From contig NC_062994.1 in assembly GCF_023078275.1 (NCBI RefSeq), forward strand, positions 7,945,545-8,009,544: 64,000 nt of DNA, given 5' to 3'. Every line of letters begins with the position of its first letter. Position 1 is the first letter of the stretch. Origin of the DNA: Leguminivora glycinivorella (Eukaryota; Arthropoda; Insecta; Lepidoptera; Tortricidae). Shown here piece after piece: positions 1 through 11,100 of this stretch. Below the pieces are notes generated by a model. The model saw nothing but the letters and a program-made list of their open reading frames with translations, was not told the origin of the DNA and did not search any database. Both the position numbers and the translations under genes were made by a program.

Positions 1-484
1 CAAGTTCAAAACAATTTTCCTAGAAAGTCCTTATAAAGTTCTACTTTTGTGATTTTTTTCATATTTTTTAAACTTACGGTTCAAAAGTTAGAGGGGGGGG
101 GACGCACTTTTTTTTCCTTTAGGAGCGATTATTTCCGAAAATATTAATATTATCAAAAAACGATCTGTGCAAACCCTTGTTCATTTTTAAATACCTATCC
201 AACAATATATCAGACGTTGGGGTTGGAATGAAAAAAAATATCAGCCCCCACTTTACATGTAGGGGGGGTACCCTAATAAAACATATTTTTCCATTTTTTA
301 TTTTTGCACTTTGTCGGCGTGATTGATGTACATATTGGTACCAAATTTCAGCTTTCTAGTGCTAACGGTTACTGAGATTATCCGCGGACGGACGGACGGA
401 CGGACGGACGGACGGACGGACGGACGGACGGACAAACAGACATGGCGAAACTATAAGGGTTCCTAGTTGACTACGGAACCCTAA
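1..484 (-). repeat. Interspersed repeat family 'R', partial copy, with (GGAC)n microsatellite
   Basis: Read on the minus strand it begins with a block related to the starts of the + strand copies at 18436 and 31383 (aacccttatagtttcgcc, then a CTGTCCGTCCG tract). The + strand form at 34030-34456 shares the G-run/C-run block, the ctttaggagcgatt segment and the inner sequence at the window start. A (GGAC)n tract lies at 386-433. No coding potential is seen. It is a non-autonomous, microsatellite-bearing element of uncertain class, possibly Helitron- or SINE-like. Confidence 0.6.
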
Positions 485-787
485 TAGTCGCTCCCGTGTG
501 CATGAAAGAGACGCGATGATACCGCGAGCGAATATTTCTAATTCGTTTCTAATAGCTCACTACGTACTCGCTTTCGGTGAGACCAGTGCCTAGGATACTG
601 TGGGGTATTTGTAACTGCCCGCCGATAACACATCGTCACTACTTTTTAAAAAAACTCGTATCTTCGTCTGTCAATGAAAAGAAAATTGTAGTATGTATGG
701 AATGCATATAGACTTACTGCGTTTTAACTTTGAGGAGAAGCATGAGATACGAGATTTTTAACACGCTTTTATTAGGTCGTCGTGTAT
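485..787. other. Non-coding stretch with a foldback-MITE fragment
   Basis: Positions 481-596 resemble the ends of the foldback element at 9461-9690 (ctcccgtg, agagac, gaccagtgcctag), so a degraded copy is likely. I see no exon, RNA gene or promoter in the rest. Confidence 0.35.
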
Positions 788-910
788 GTAACTATGTATG
801 TAATGGAATCTAAGGAAGCTAATTTAACCATCTTCCAGGAGTCGTAGCGTAATGAAAATTGGCAGCTATATGTAGTTCCGATGACAATACAATAATATGG
901 TACTGTTGAG

Positions 911-1425
911 CTGATCTGATGATGGAGTCGGAAGATATGAACTGGAACTACATGATGGAACATCGTATCATAGCCGTTTTTGGGTTTCTTAGAAAAGTCT
1001 TGTAATGAACTTTGACTACAATTAGGTTTCAAGGTCTGATGATGGAGCCGGAAGATATGAACTGGAACTACATGATGAAACATCGTATCATAGCTGTTTT
1101 TGGGCTTCTTAGGAAAGTCTTGTAATGAACTTTGACTACAATTAGGTTTCAAGGTCTGATGATGGAGCCGGAAGATATGAGCTGGAACTACATGATGGAA
1201 CATCGTATCATAGCTGTTTTTGGGCTTCTTAGAAAAGTCTTGTAATGAACTTTGACTACGATTAGGTTTCAAGGTCTGATGATGGAGCCGGAAGATATGA
1301 ACTGGAACTACATGATGGAACATCGTATCATAGCTGTTTTTGGGCTTCTTAGAAAAGTCTTGTAATGAACTATGACTACGATTAGGTTTCAAGGCCTGAT
1401 GATGGTGCCGGAAGATAAGAACAGA
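911..1425. repeat. 120-bp tandem repeat, about 4 units
   Basis: The phrase ctgatgatggagccggaag recurs at a spacing of 120 bp (about 1035, 1155 and 1275), with a first diverged unit at 915 and a partial last unit near 1395. Because 120 is a multiple of three, the antisense strand stays open and gives a spurious ORF. The same block has three units at 21428-21775. Confidence 0.9.
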
Positions 1426-3903
1426 AAAAAGGGGGGGGAGGGGCTCGAGGGGGAAGCATGAAAGAAAGATCAACGTAGTATTTAAAATAAGTTGGGTTAG
1501 CGTTTTCTTGTGACCTTTCAGAGCAAACAAAGGGGGCTCGGGGGCGAAGCCCCGCATAAAAGAAAGATCAACGTTGTATTTAAAATAAGTTGGGTTAAGG
1601 TTTTCTTGTGATCCTTAAAAGCAAAGAAAAGGGGGGCTCGGGGGGGCGAAGCCCCCCGCATGAAAGAAAGATCAACGTAGTATTTAGAATAAGTTGGGTA
1701 AGCGTTTTCTTGTGACCTTTAAGAGCAAACAAGGGGGGCTCGGGGGGCGAAGCCCCCCGCATGAAAGAAAGATCAACGTAGTATTTAAGATAAGTTGGGT
1801 TAGCGATTTCTTGTGACCTTTAAGAGCAAACAAAGGGGGGCTCGGGGAGCGAAGCCCCCCGCATAAAATAAAGATAAACGTTGTATTTAAAATAAGTTGG
1901 GTTAGGGTTATCTTGTTACCCTTAAGAGTAACGAAAAGGGGGCTCGGGGGCGAAGCCCCCGCATAAAAGAAAGATTAACGTAGTATTTAAAATAAGTTGG
2001 GTTAAGGTTTTCTTGTGATCCTTAAGAGTAAAGAAAAGGGGGGCTCGGGGGCGAAGCCCCCGCATGAAAGAAAGATCAACGTAGTATTTAGAATAAGTTA
2101 GGTTAGCGTTTTCTTGTGACCTTTAAGAGCAAACAAAGGGGGCTCGGGGGCGAAGCCCCCGCATGAAAGAAAGATCAACGTAGTATTTAAGATAAGTTGG
2201 GTTAGCGTTTTCTTGTGACCTTTAAGAGGAAACAAAGGGGGGCTCGGGGGGCGAAGCCCCCCGCATAAAAGAAAGATAAACGTTGTATTTAACATAAGTT
2301 GGGTTATGATTTTCTTGTTACCCTTAACAGTAACGAAAAGGGGGGCTCGGGGGGCGAAGCCCCCCGCATAAAAGAAAGATTAACGTAGTATTTAAAATAA
2401 GTTGGGTTAGCCTTTTCTTGTGACCTTTCAGAGTAAACAAAGGGGGGCTCGGGGGGCGAAGCCCCCCGCATAAAAGAAAGATCAACGTTGTATTTAAAAT
2501 AAGTTGGGTTAAGGTTTTCTTGTGATCCTTAAGAGTAAAGAAAAGGGGGGCTCAGCTGGCGTTTTGTTCTAAAATTATGAGTGCAAATCGTGTTAGTCTA
2601 AATCAATATAAGATCAACGTAGTATTAAGAATAAGTTGGGTTAGCGTTTTCTTGTGACCTTTAAGAGCAAACAAAGGGGGGCTCGGGGGGCGAAGCCCCC
2701 GCATGAAAGAAAGATCAACGTAGTATTTAAGATAAGTTGGGTTAGCGTTTTCTTGTGACCTTTAAGAGGAAACAAAGGGGGGCTCGGGGGGGCTTAGCCC
2801 CCCGCATAAAAGAAAGATAAACGTTGTATTTAAAATAAGTTGGGTTAGGGTTTTCTTGTTACCCTTAAGAGTAACGAAAAGGGGGCTCGGGGGCGAAGCC
2901 CCCGCATAAAAGAAAGATTAACGTAGTATTTAAAATAAGTTGGGTTAGCCTTTTCTTGTGACCTTTCAGAGTAAACAAAGGGGGCTCGGGGGCGAAGCCC
3001 CGCATAAAAGAAAGATCAACGTTGTATTTAAAATAAGTTTGGTTAAGGTTTTCTTGTGATCCTTAAGAGTAAAGAAAGGGGGCTCGGGGGCGAAGCCCCC
3101 CGCATGAAAGAAAGATCAACGTAGTATTTAAGATAAGTTGGGTTAGCGTTTTCTTGTGACCTTTAAGAGGAAACAAAGGGGGGCTCGGGGGGCGAAGCCC
3201 CCCGCATAAAAGAAAGATAAACGTTGTATTTAAAATAAGTTGGGTTAGGGTTTTCTTGTTACCCTTAAGAGCAACGAAATGGGGGGCTCGGGGGGCGAAG
3301 CCCCCGCATAAAAGAAAGATTAACGTAGTATTTAAAATAAGTTGGGTTAGCCTTTTCTTGTGACCTTTCAGAGTAAACAAAGGGGGGCTCGGGGGGCGAA
3401 GCCCCCCGCATAAAAGAAAGATCAACGTTGTATTTAAAATAAGTTGGGTTAAGGTTTTCTTGTGATCCTTAAGAGTAAAGAAAAGGGGGGCTCGGGGGGC
3501 GAAGCCCCCCGCATGAAAGAAAGATCAACGTAGTATTTAGAATATGTTGGGTTAGCGTTTTCTTGTGACCTTTAAGAGCAAACAAAGGGGGGCTCGGGGG
3601 CGAAGCCCCCCGCATGAAAGAAAGATCAACGTAGTATTTAAGATAAGTTGGGTTAGCGTTTTCTTGTGACCTTTAAGAAGAAACAAATGGGGGCTCGGGG
3701 GGCGAAGCCCCCCGCATAAAAGAGAGATAAACGTTGTATTTAACATAAATTGGGTTAGCGTTTTCTTGTGACCTTAAAGAGGAAACAAAGGGGGGCTCGG
3801 GGGGCGAAGCCCCCCGCATAAAAGAAAGATCAACGTTGTATATAAAATAAGTTGGGTAATGGTTTTCCTGTGACCCTTAAGAGCAACTAAAGGGGGGCTC
3901 GGC
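1426..3903. repeat. ~101-bp GC-hairpin satellite array A, about 24 units
   Basis: Units of 98-102 bp each have three parts: a G-run, CTC, G-run, CGAAG, C-run core; gcatgaaagaaagatcaacg; and taagttgggtta followed by gcgttttcttgtgacc or gggttttcttgttaccc. The core can fold as a C/G stem closed by GCGAAGC. Two unit variants alternate. One unit near 2545-2610 is broken by an unrelated segment. Open antisense frames arise because many units are 102 bp (34 codons). They share no feature with real genes. Confidence 0.92.
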
Positions 3904-4272
3904 AAAAAAGAAATACTTAAATTTTGTTTGAATTAGTTGAAATGCGACAATATTTTCTAATCGAGTCAAACAAAATCCCACTAGCTGAGAGCTTCAAAAC
4001 AATGTATGGCGAAAGTTATGTCTCTCTAATGTCTTCAAAAAGTCCGCGATGGCACATGTCTTGTCTATATTGTCTATCTTTTACGGATAACTTACTAGGT
4101 ATAAACATTTTTATGATAATACCGTAATAAGAAGGTAGCCGCTAGTTATTATTAAGTAGCAATTAGCAATAAGTACACGTTAAGCCACAAATGGCATGTA
4201 AAATCCGCCTACTTGAAATAAATTTATGTATAAATGTTAAAAGTATTTCATTATTAATGACTAAAAAGTATA
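3904..4272. repeat. Right module of composite repeat, copy A
   Basis: This is AT-rich sequence directly after the last satellite unit. It is repeated nearly unchanged at 28518-28890. It holds no ORF with coding character; a 67-codon frame at 3924 is broken in the second copy. Confidence 0.7.
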
Positions 4273-5031
4273 AAATAAATTAATAGTTTAAAAAACACTA
4301 TAAAACACGCTTTTATAAATGCATGTAAAAGCCAAAAATAAATTATGGATCGTTCAAGTTGTCTCTATTTGTGAGCTGAAGTTTAAAAACTATGTGCTTT
4401 TAATTATAATATTTGATTGTAAAAGCGTGGGGCGCTGGAATAGGAAAGAGTTTCTTGTAAACAAATACTAATCCGAACTTCCTGGCGAATGTTGCATAAG
4501 AACATAACGTTTACATAATGCCGCCTAAGGGTTACCAAAGAGAACCAAAGATATCTCATCCACGAACAAGAACTCTGCATCCTGTCACTGTAGACACTTT
4601 CCCCTTTTGTACTTTGATTACCGGAAAAAAGCGGCGTTCTAAGTGTCGGTGACTGTCGACTCTCCTCGCTACTAGCGCATATTTTGTCTGAGTTCGACAA
4701 ACTGGTACCTACTTTGAACACTGACTTTTAATTGATTTGACTGTTTAATGTAGAACCTACTAGTCATGCTGCAACTCCAGTTAGCGCGTCAATCTGTGTA
4801 ACCTCCTTCCCGTAACATAGCATAATTTGATTTATCAGCAAGTTATACAAAAAGTCTTTCCTGTTCCAGCGCCCCACGCTTTTACAATCAAATATTATAA
4901 TTAAAAGCACATAGTTTTTAAACTTCAGCTCACAAATAGAGACAACTTGAACGATCCATAATTTATTTTTGGCTTTTACATGCATTTATAAAAGCGTGTT
5001 TTATAGTGTTTTTTAAACTATTAATTTATTT
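4273..5031. mobile_element. Long-TIR MITE, 759 bp, with ~170-bp terminal inverted repeats
   Basis: The left arm (4273 to about 4445) begins aaataaattaatagttt. It is the reverse complement of the right arm (about 4858-5031), which ends aaactattaatttattt. The arms are nearly identical over roughly 165 bp. The interior has no transposase. It ends 70 bp before the first visible ACE-like exon. The copy at 28892-29558 has lost the outer half of its right arm. Confidence 0.85.
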
Positions 5032-5101
5032 AAAAGTAGTGACGATATCTGTTAACTGTGGTTGCATTGATGCAACTGGCCCTAACTGTACATTATTTCA
5101 G

Positions 5102-5186
5102 CGTTCCACGAGGCCGTGGCCAACGCAGCAACGCTCTCCGTCTACAACTTGCCTCACTTACAGCGCGTCGGACTGTACCAGAACAA
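5102..5186 (+). CDS. ACE-like exon with third zinc ligand (FHEA)
   Basis: It is preceded by ttatttcag and followed by GTAAGT. It reads FHEAVANAATLSV...HLQRVGLYQN and ends in phase 2 (AA|G). The Glu of FHEA is the third zinc ligand that lies about 24 residues after HExxH in M2 peptidases. A repeat element starts within a few bases of the donor. Confidence 0.88.
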
Positions 5187-8100
5187 GTAAGTGAGTAAGG
5201 CTGCCAGAGCTCAACGAGGGTGCGGTGTGCTGGTGACGGGACGACTTACGGAACTAACTTGTTCCGTCTATTGTCCTTTGAGTCGTCGGCAACCCGAACC
5301 CTCCTCCTTGGAGCTTGTACACTCCTTTTTGCTGTGTACTTAACACAGCAAAAGGGAATGTACAAGTTTCTAATGGGGTGGCAACGCGCATGTGACACTG
5401 TTTGAGTTGCAGGCGTCCATAGGTTACGGTGACCGCTTTACATCAGGCGGGCCGTATGCTTGTTTGTCACCGACATAGTATTAAAAAAAAAGTAAGATTT
5501 ACTCAAGTTTTCTCCTTGTACTAAAACACTATCCGGTCGGATACTACGTAACTATCCGGCATTCGGCTGGATGGTAAAATGTGGCTAGGCGTTTTCCAAA
5601 ATAAATCTCGAAAATCGAATTTCACCAGATCTGGACGTGGGGTTCCCTTTATCTTGCAGAATATCGATTGTCCGAAATACATTTGGCATAGCAGCTTTCG
5701 CAGAACCATTTTTACCCGAATGATACTTTTGCATAATTGTACAAATAGCATAACTGTCACATCGCATATCATTCATTTGGCTGAATTCTGGATAGCAGAA
5801 TACTAATATTGTCGATTTTAATATGGCAGAATTGTATATAGTATACATTACATTTCACCGAATTAGTAATAGCATACTGCTAATATCGTCTACCTTAATT
5901 TTGCAGCATTTTATGTCGCATAATACTGTTCCTGACTGTAATTTTATTTTGCACCGAATAGACGATCCGCCGAATTTATTTTGACATGTTGCCAGAAATG
6001 TAGATTAGGTTAGAATCCCTATCCAGACAAAATACTCACACGACACAGAAATCTTATATGTCACAGAGTCGGTTTAGGTGCGACGACGAGCGAAGCGAGG
6101 AGGAGCGTGTTAGGTTGACAGTGAGTAAACCAGAAAACCCTTTTTAATGTAAAAAATAAACAAAACATAAGTGCCATTATTCTGCGCATCAACATTATGC
6201 CAATGTATTATTCTGCAATTGTGCGAAATGACAGAATGCCAAGTCAATAGAATGCGACACAATTTTCGACAAAACAATTAATCGATTATACGACTATTAT
6301 ACAATTTACCATTATGCCATTGTATTACTCTGCTTTAAATAATTCTGCAAAATAACAGTATGCCAAGAAATTTATGCAAAAAGTCATTTTGCGAAAAGAG
6401 GATTCTGCCAAGCGTTGTTATGCGAAGGTAAAATATGACAAAAAAAATTATGCAAGATAATGGTAATCCCTGGACGTGTTTAGGCTCATTCTTCTCAGAA
6501 TCACGATGCTTTTGTCGTCACAAAACCGACAGTGAGTTAATTTTTGTTAACAACATTCGCTAATTGGGGTGTCCCAAATTCTGAAAATGCCCATTAACGT
6601 CTTGTTTGAAATATCATGCGAAATTGTCAAACAATTTAAAGCGACAAGGTACAGAAATCATCAATTACTTATGCCGGTGACTTAACATGGAAGTCGTACA
6701 ATTTATGGTATATTTTAAAGGAACAGCATGCATTTATGTACGGAACAGTGACATTTGGTGCAGTGGAACTGCTGATGAAGAGTGAGCCGCCCCTGGTTAG
6801 AGTTCCGTTCTGATAATCATTCTCATCTGTAAGTACTTCAGAATCATCCAAATTTCAAAATTGGTTCAGAAATGACGGAGATATCGAATAACAAACATTA
6901 AAAACTATACAGACGAATTGATATTATTCATGAAACCTACCGATCCTTACGAAATTTTTGAAATAATTAGAAATCTTAAAAACACTACTAGCACGGGCTA
7001 TGATACTGTTACAACAAAAGTAGTTAAAGCAGTAGCAAACACAATTTCCCCGGTACTAAGTTTTATACTGAATAGGTGTATAGAAGAAGGATCTTTCCCT
7101 GACAGCCTTAAAATTACAATTATTAAGCCGTTATTCAAAAAGGGTGACAAGATGGACATGAATTCGTATAGACCTATAGCTCTGTTGACAATATTTTCTA
7201 AAATCTTCGAAAAGGCGATTTACAATCGATTGTATACTTTTTTCGCATGTAATAAAATTTTGTGTGATGAACAAAAAGGTTTCAGGAAAAATCTGTCCAT
7301 TACTACTGCCATACATGACTTTTTGCAAAAAATATACACGAGGATGGATGAGAGCCGTCCAGTTTATGCAGTCTATATAGATATGACTAAGGCCTTTGAC
7401 TATGTTGACCACAAAATACTGCTGGACAAATTATACCTATATGGTGTAAGAGGTAATGTGCATAGTTTGATAGAATCATACCTAACCGGTCGAACTCAAC
7501 GCACAAACATAACCAGAATATCACATCTTACCAAGATTGAATCCGAGCATTTTTCTGATGACAGTTTGGTTACGTATGGAGTGCCCCAAGGCAGCATATT
7601 AGGGCCTTTGCTCTTTTTAGCATATATTAACGACCTCCCAGGAGCTATCCCACATCCAACAGTGTTGTATGCTGATGACTGCACTATTGTGCTTAATGAT
7701 AGGGATGAAATATCTGGTTGTTTAGATAGATTAGTACACTGGTTGGAAGAGAATAATTTGAAAATTAATTTGCAAAAAACAACAATTATGAGCTTTAGAC
7801 AAAGAAAAACCGAAGACTTGACTAGTGTGACATTTAGAGATCATAATATAGCTATTACTCATTCTACAAAATTTCTAGGTTTACATATTGACGATAAAAT
7901 GAATTGGAATACACACACTGACATTCTTTGTAATAAACTAGTTAAATACTCATACAATTTATTTATGTTAAATAAAGTCGTTAACCGTACTGCTATTATT
8001 TCCGCCTATCATGGCCATATTTCTTCAGCTTTAAGGTATGGAATTATCTTCTGGGGGAACTCCAGCCATGCCACTGATGTCCATAAAGCTCAAAAACGGT

Positions 8101-11100
8101 GTATTAGATCCATTTGTAAGTTGAAACGCACTAACAGCTGTAGACCATATTTTAAGCAACTTAAAGTGTTAACTGTGTTTGATTTATATATTCTAGAAAC
8201 AGCTATGTTTGTTAAAAGAAATATGCATCTGTTCAGGCACCTTACGGGGGCACGAAATTGTGACAAAATACATCCAGTACCTGGTAAATCGGCTCTTTTT
8301 CAAAAAAGTTTCTTTTCAATGGCGCCGAAAATATATAATTGTTTGCCGAAATCGCTGAGGTTGACGGATAACGAAGTTGTCTTTAAGAAAAACCTGATTG
8401 AGTTTTTAAATGAGCACTGTTTCTACTCAGTAACAGATTTTCTTAACTTTAATAACTGCAATGACTGATCTCATGATCTAATATTAATAAATAAAAACGG
8501 TTAACACATGTTTGCTTACTGTTGTGACCATAGACAATCGGATTTTTAAATTTGACTCCCCTATTTAATTATTTAATTTTTTTTTATTTCATGTTTCTGT
8601 TTTTTTTTTTCCAATTCAAATTTTGATTTACCTATATTGTTTTTGTGTTAGTTTTATTTTGACATTGAATGTATAACCGTTCCGTTCTGCCTAGCTTTGT
8701 AACCATTAATACCTTTAATGTGAACCTACCCTATTTTTTGACATGATTTACAATTTATTGTTTTGCAATTTCCGAAGGTAGGTTACTTACATGTTGACAT
8801 TTTATAACTTCAATTTTTAATCTGTTTAAGTATCTTTTGCATGCCTGTTGGTCGAATACACTGACGCTTCCCTAGTTTTAAGACCTATTATGTATTTACG
8901 TGTATTCTTGCAAAATAAAAAGTTTGAAGTTTGAAGTTTGAAGTTTGATAACATAATCCAACATTTGAAAGTATTTATCACCAGAACCCCAAAGGAAGGC
9001 GGTTTTTTTTTCTTAAAAATTATATTATATTTATTGTATTCCACAGGTCCCACGATCCATATGAAGTGAGCATGAACTTCCTGATGACCATGGCTTTGGA
9101 AAAAGTGGCGTATTTGCCATTCGCGTTTATGGTGGACCAGGTAACATTCATATTACCTACTCATAACAATAAGGAAATTGCCTGTCCTTAAAATAAATAA
9201 ATAAATATAAATACACACACACACACACTATCATACTCACTCCGACACTTGCACAGTTTATATATAAGTTGTTTTTACACCGTAGACGAAATTTTTCATA
9301 ATGTTTAATATCTAGGCTTACCATTTTTATTGTACCATTATATTTAGTTTTAAGGCTTCAATTCAAACACAATACCTGTATTGTTTTTTTTTAATAAATA
9401 TATGATATGATATGATATGATATCATTCGTTAAAGTAGTTGCAGAAATTGATCATTAGCTTAAGGCACTGGTCCCACCGCGAGCTAGTAAACTATGAGAT
9501 ATCGGCTATAAAACGAACAAAAGATAAGCACTCCCGTGTAAATAAAAGAGACACGGCGATGTTTACAGTTACTCGCCCAGCGGTGAGCTATCAATATCGC
9601 CGTGTCTCTTTTATTTGCACGGGAGTGTTTATCTTTTGTTCGTTTTTATAGCCTCATAGCTTACTAGCTCGCGGTGGGACCAGTGCCTAATAATTAGTTT
9701 TAGTCTAGGTAAGATTCATTGTAAACTCTCGCTATATCTGTATTCTTCGCATCGCCATTTTGATTAATCTTCTGGTACTTCACTGAGCCCCCACGTCACA
9801 GGCTTGACCTAGTGTGAGGGCTATTGCTAACCATACTGTATTTTATCTCTGAACGTAACTATACCTACTGTTTAATCCTATATTTATTTTGTATTTATGT
9901 CTGATAATGAAATAAAGTTTTTGTATTTTGTAAATAAATAAATATTATAGGACACTCTTACACAGATCGACTGAGTCCTACGGTAAGCTCAAGAAGGCTT
10001 GTGTTGCAGGTACTCAGACAACGATATATATAATATACATAGAAAACATCCATGACTCAGGAACAAAATATCTGTGCTCATCACACAAATAAATGCCCTT
10101 ACCGTGATTCGAACCCGGGACCGCGGCGTAGCAGCAGGGTCACTATACCACTAGGCCAAAGTCCAAACCGGTCGTCCAAAATAATTGTAATAATTTCGAT
10201 ACAAGTGGCGAAAAGAGGAAGTTCGGAACGAGTGGCGATAAATTGAAACACGACCGAAGACAGTGTTTTAAATCGTCACTAGTTACGAATCTCCTCTTCG
10301 CACGTGTATTGTACGACATTTTTCAGTACATGTGGCCCTTTGAAGTTTTTACACCATAAGGTGCATTAGGGTAATTCCGAATGACAGAATTAAATGCTCG
10401 GATAATTCCGAAAGGGGAATCTTGATATGATGCAGATAATGGTGATTTTTATGCGAATTTCGTAATTAGACGACATTCGGAATTACCCTAATGCACCTAA
10501 CACCATAGAAGAATAAGTAAGGGAAGAGTTGTAACTCCATACATCAGTAAATGTGGGTTATTTGTAGTGACATCTAGCGTCATTCACGCGTCAAATAGCG
10601 TAAATTATCAGTACCACTAGTCGACACTTGGTGCCAACAGTATTGTCTCTGCCAAAAATGTACGAGTTCAAAACATAGTACTGATTAATTAATACTATTT
10701 TAATATTAGCCAAAAATTGTTGAGCATTAGACATTTTGTTCGTCGCGACATCTATTGACAAGTAGCAGTACTGATAATTTACACTAGTCGACGAGTGATT
10801 GACGCGTGGGACGCGTGGGTGACGCTAGATGTCACTACAAATAACTTACATTTACTGATGTATGGAGATGGAGCTCTTCCTTTACTTATTCCTCTATGCC
10901 ATATATCATATTTACTTACTTACTGTAAATTAAAATTTTGAAAAAAAACCATCAACTTAGTGGAGCGATTTTCATAAAACATGGCTAAGAATACTCCCGA
11001 CTAACTGAGCTTTCAAAAAAAAAAAGTCTAAATCGGTTCAACCGTTCGGGAGCTACGATGCCACAGACATACACGCACACAGACAGACAGACACGTCAAA

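Larger units (their letters stand above)
788..5031. mobile_element. Composite repeat, copy A (left module, 120-bp repeats, 101-bp satellite, right module, MITE)
   Basis: The order of parts is: a left module starting tatgtatgtaatggaatc (788), a 120-bp repeat block, a GC-rich ~101-bp satellite, an AT-rich right module (3904-4272) and a long-TIR MITE (4273-5031). Exactly the same order recurs at 21308-29558 with high identity, so the whole is one mobile or duplicated unit whose satellite has changed length. The right module differs from copy B by only a few substitutions and short indels. It has no credible coding capacity. The transposition class is not resolved; Helitron-like elements commonly carry such internal tandem arrays. 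Confidence 0.65.

Noticed and set aside
2820..2850. Telomere-like gttgggttagggtt in satellite units
   Set aside because: Only one or two TTAGGG-like words per unit. Insect telomeres are TTAGG arrays. It is part of a variant unit, not a telomeric tract.
772..3746. Long antisense frames of up to 261 codons (KGHKKTLTQLILNTT-type repeats)
   Set aside because: They are the satellite read in antisense. Unit lengths of 102 and 120 bp are multiples of three, so frames stay open by arithmetic. Frames shift whenever a unit has 98-101 bp.
4404..5194. Frames of 62-105 codons over the MITE and first ACE-like exon
   Set aside because: They run through inverted repeat arms, or in the wrong frame over the exon 5102-5186.
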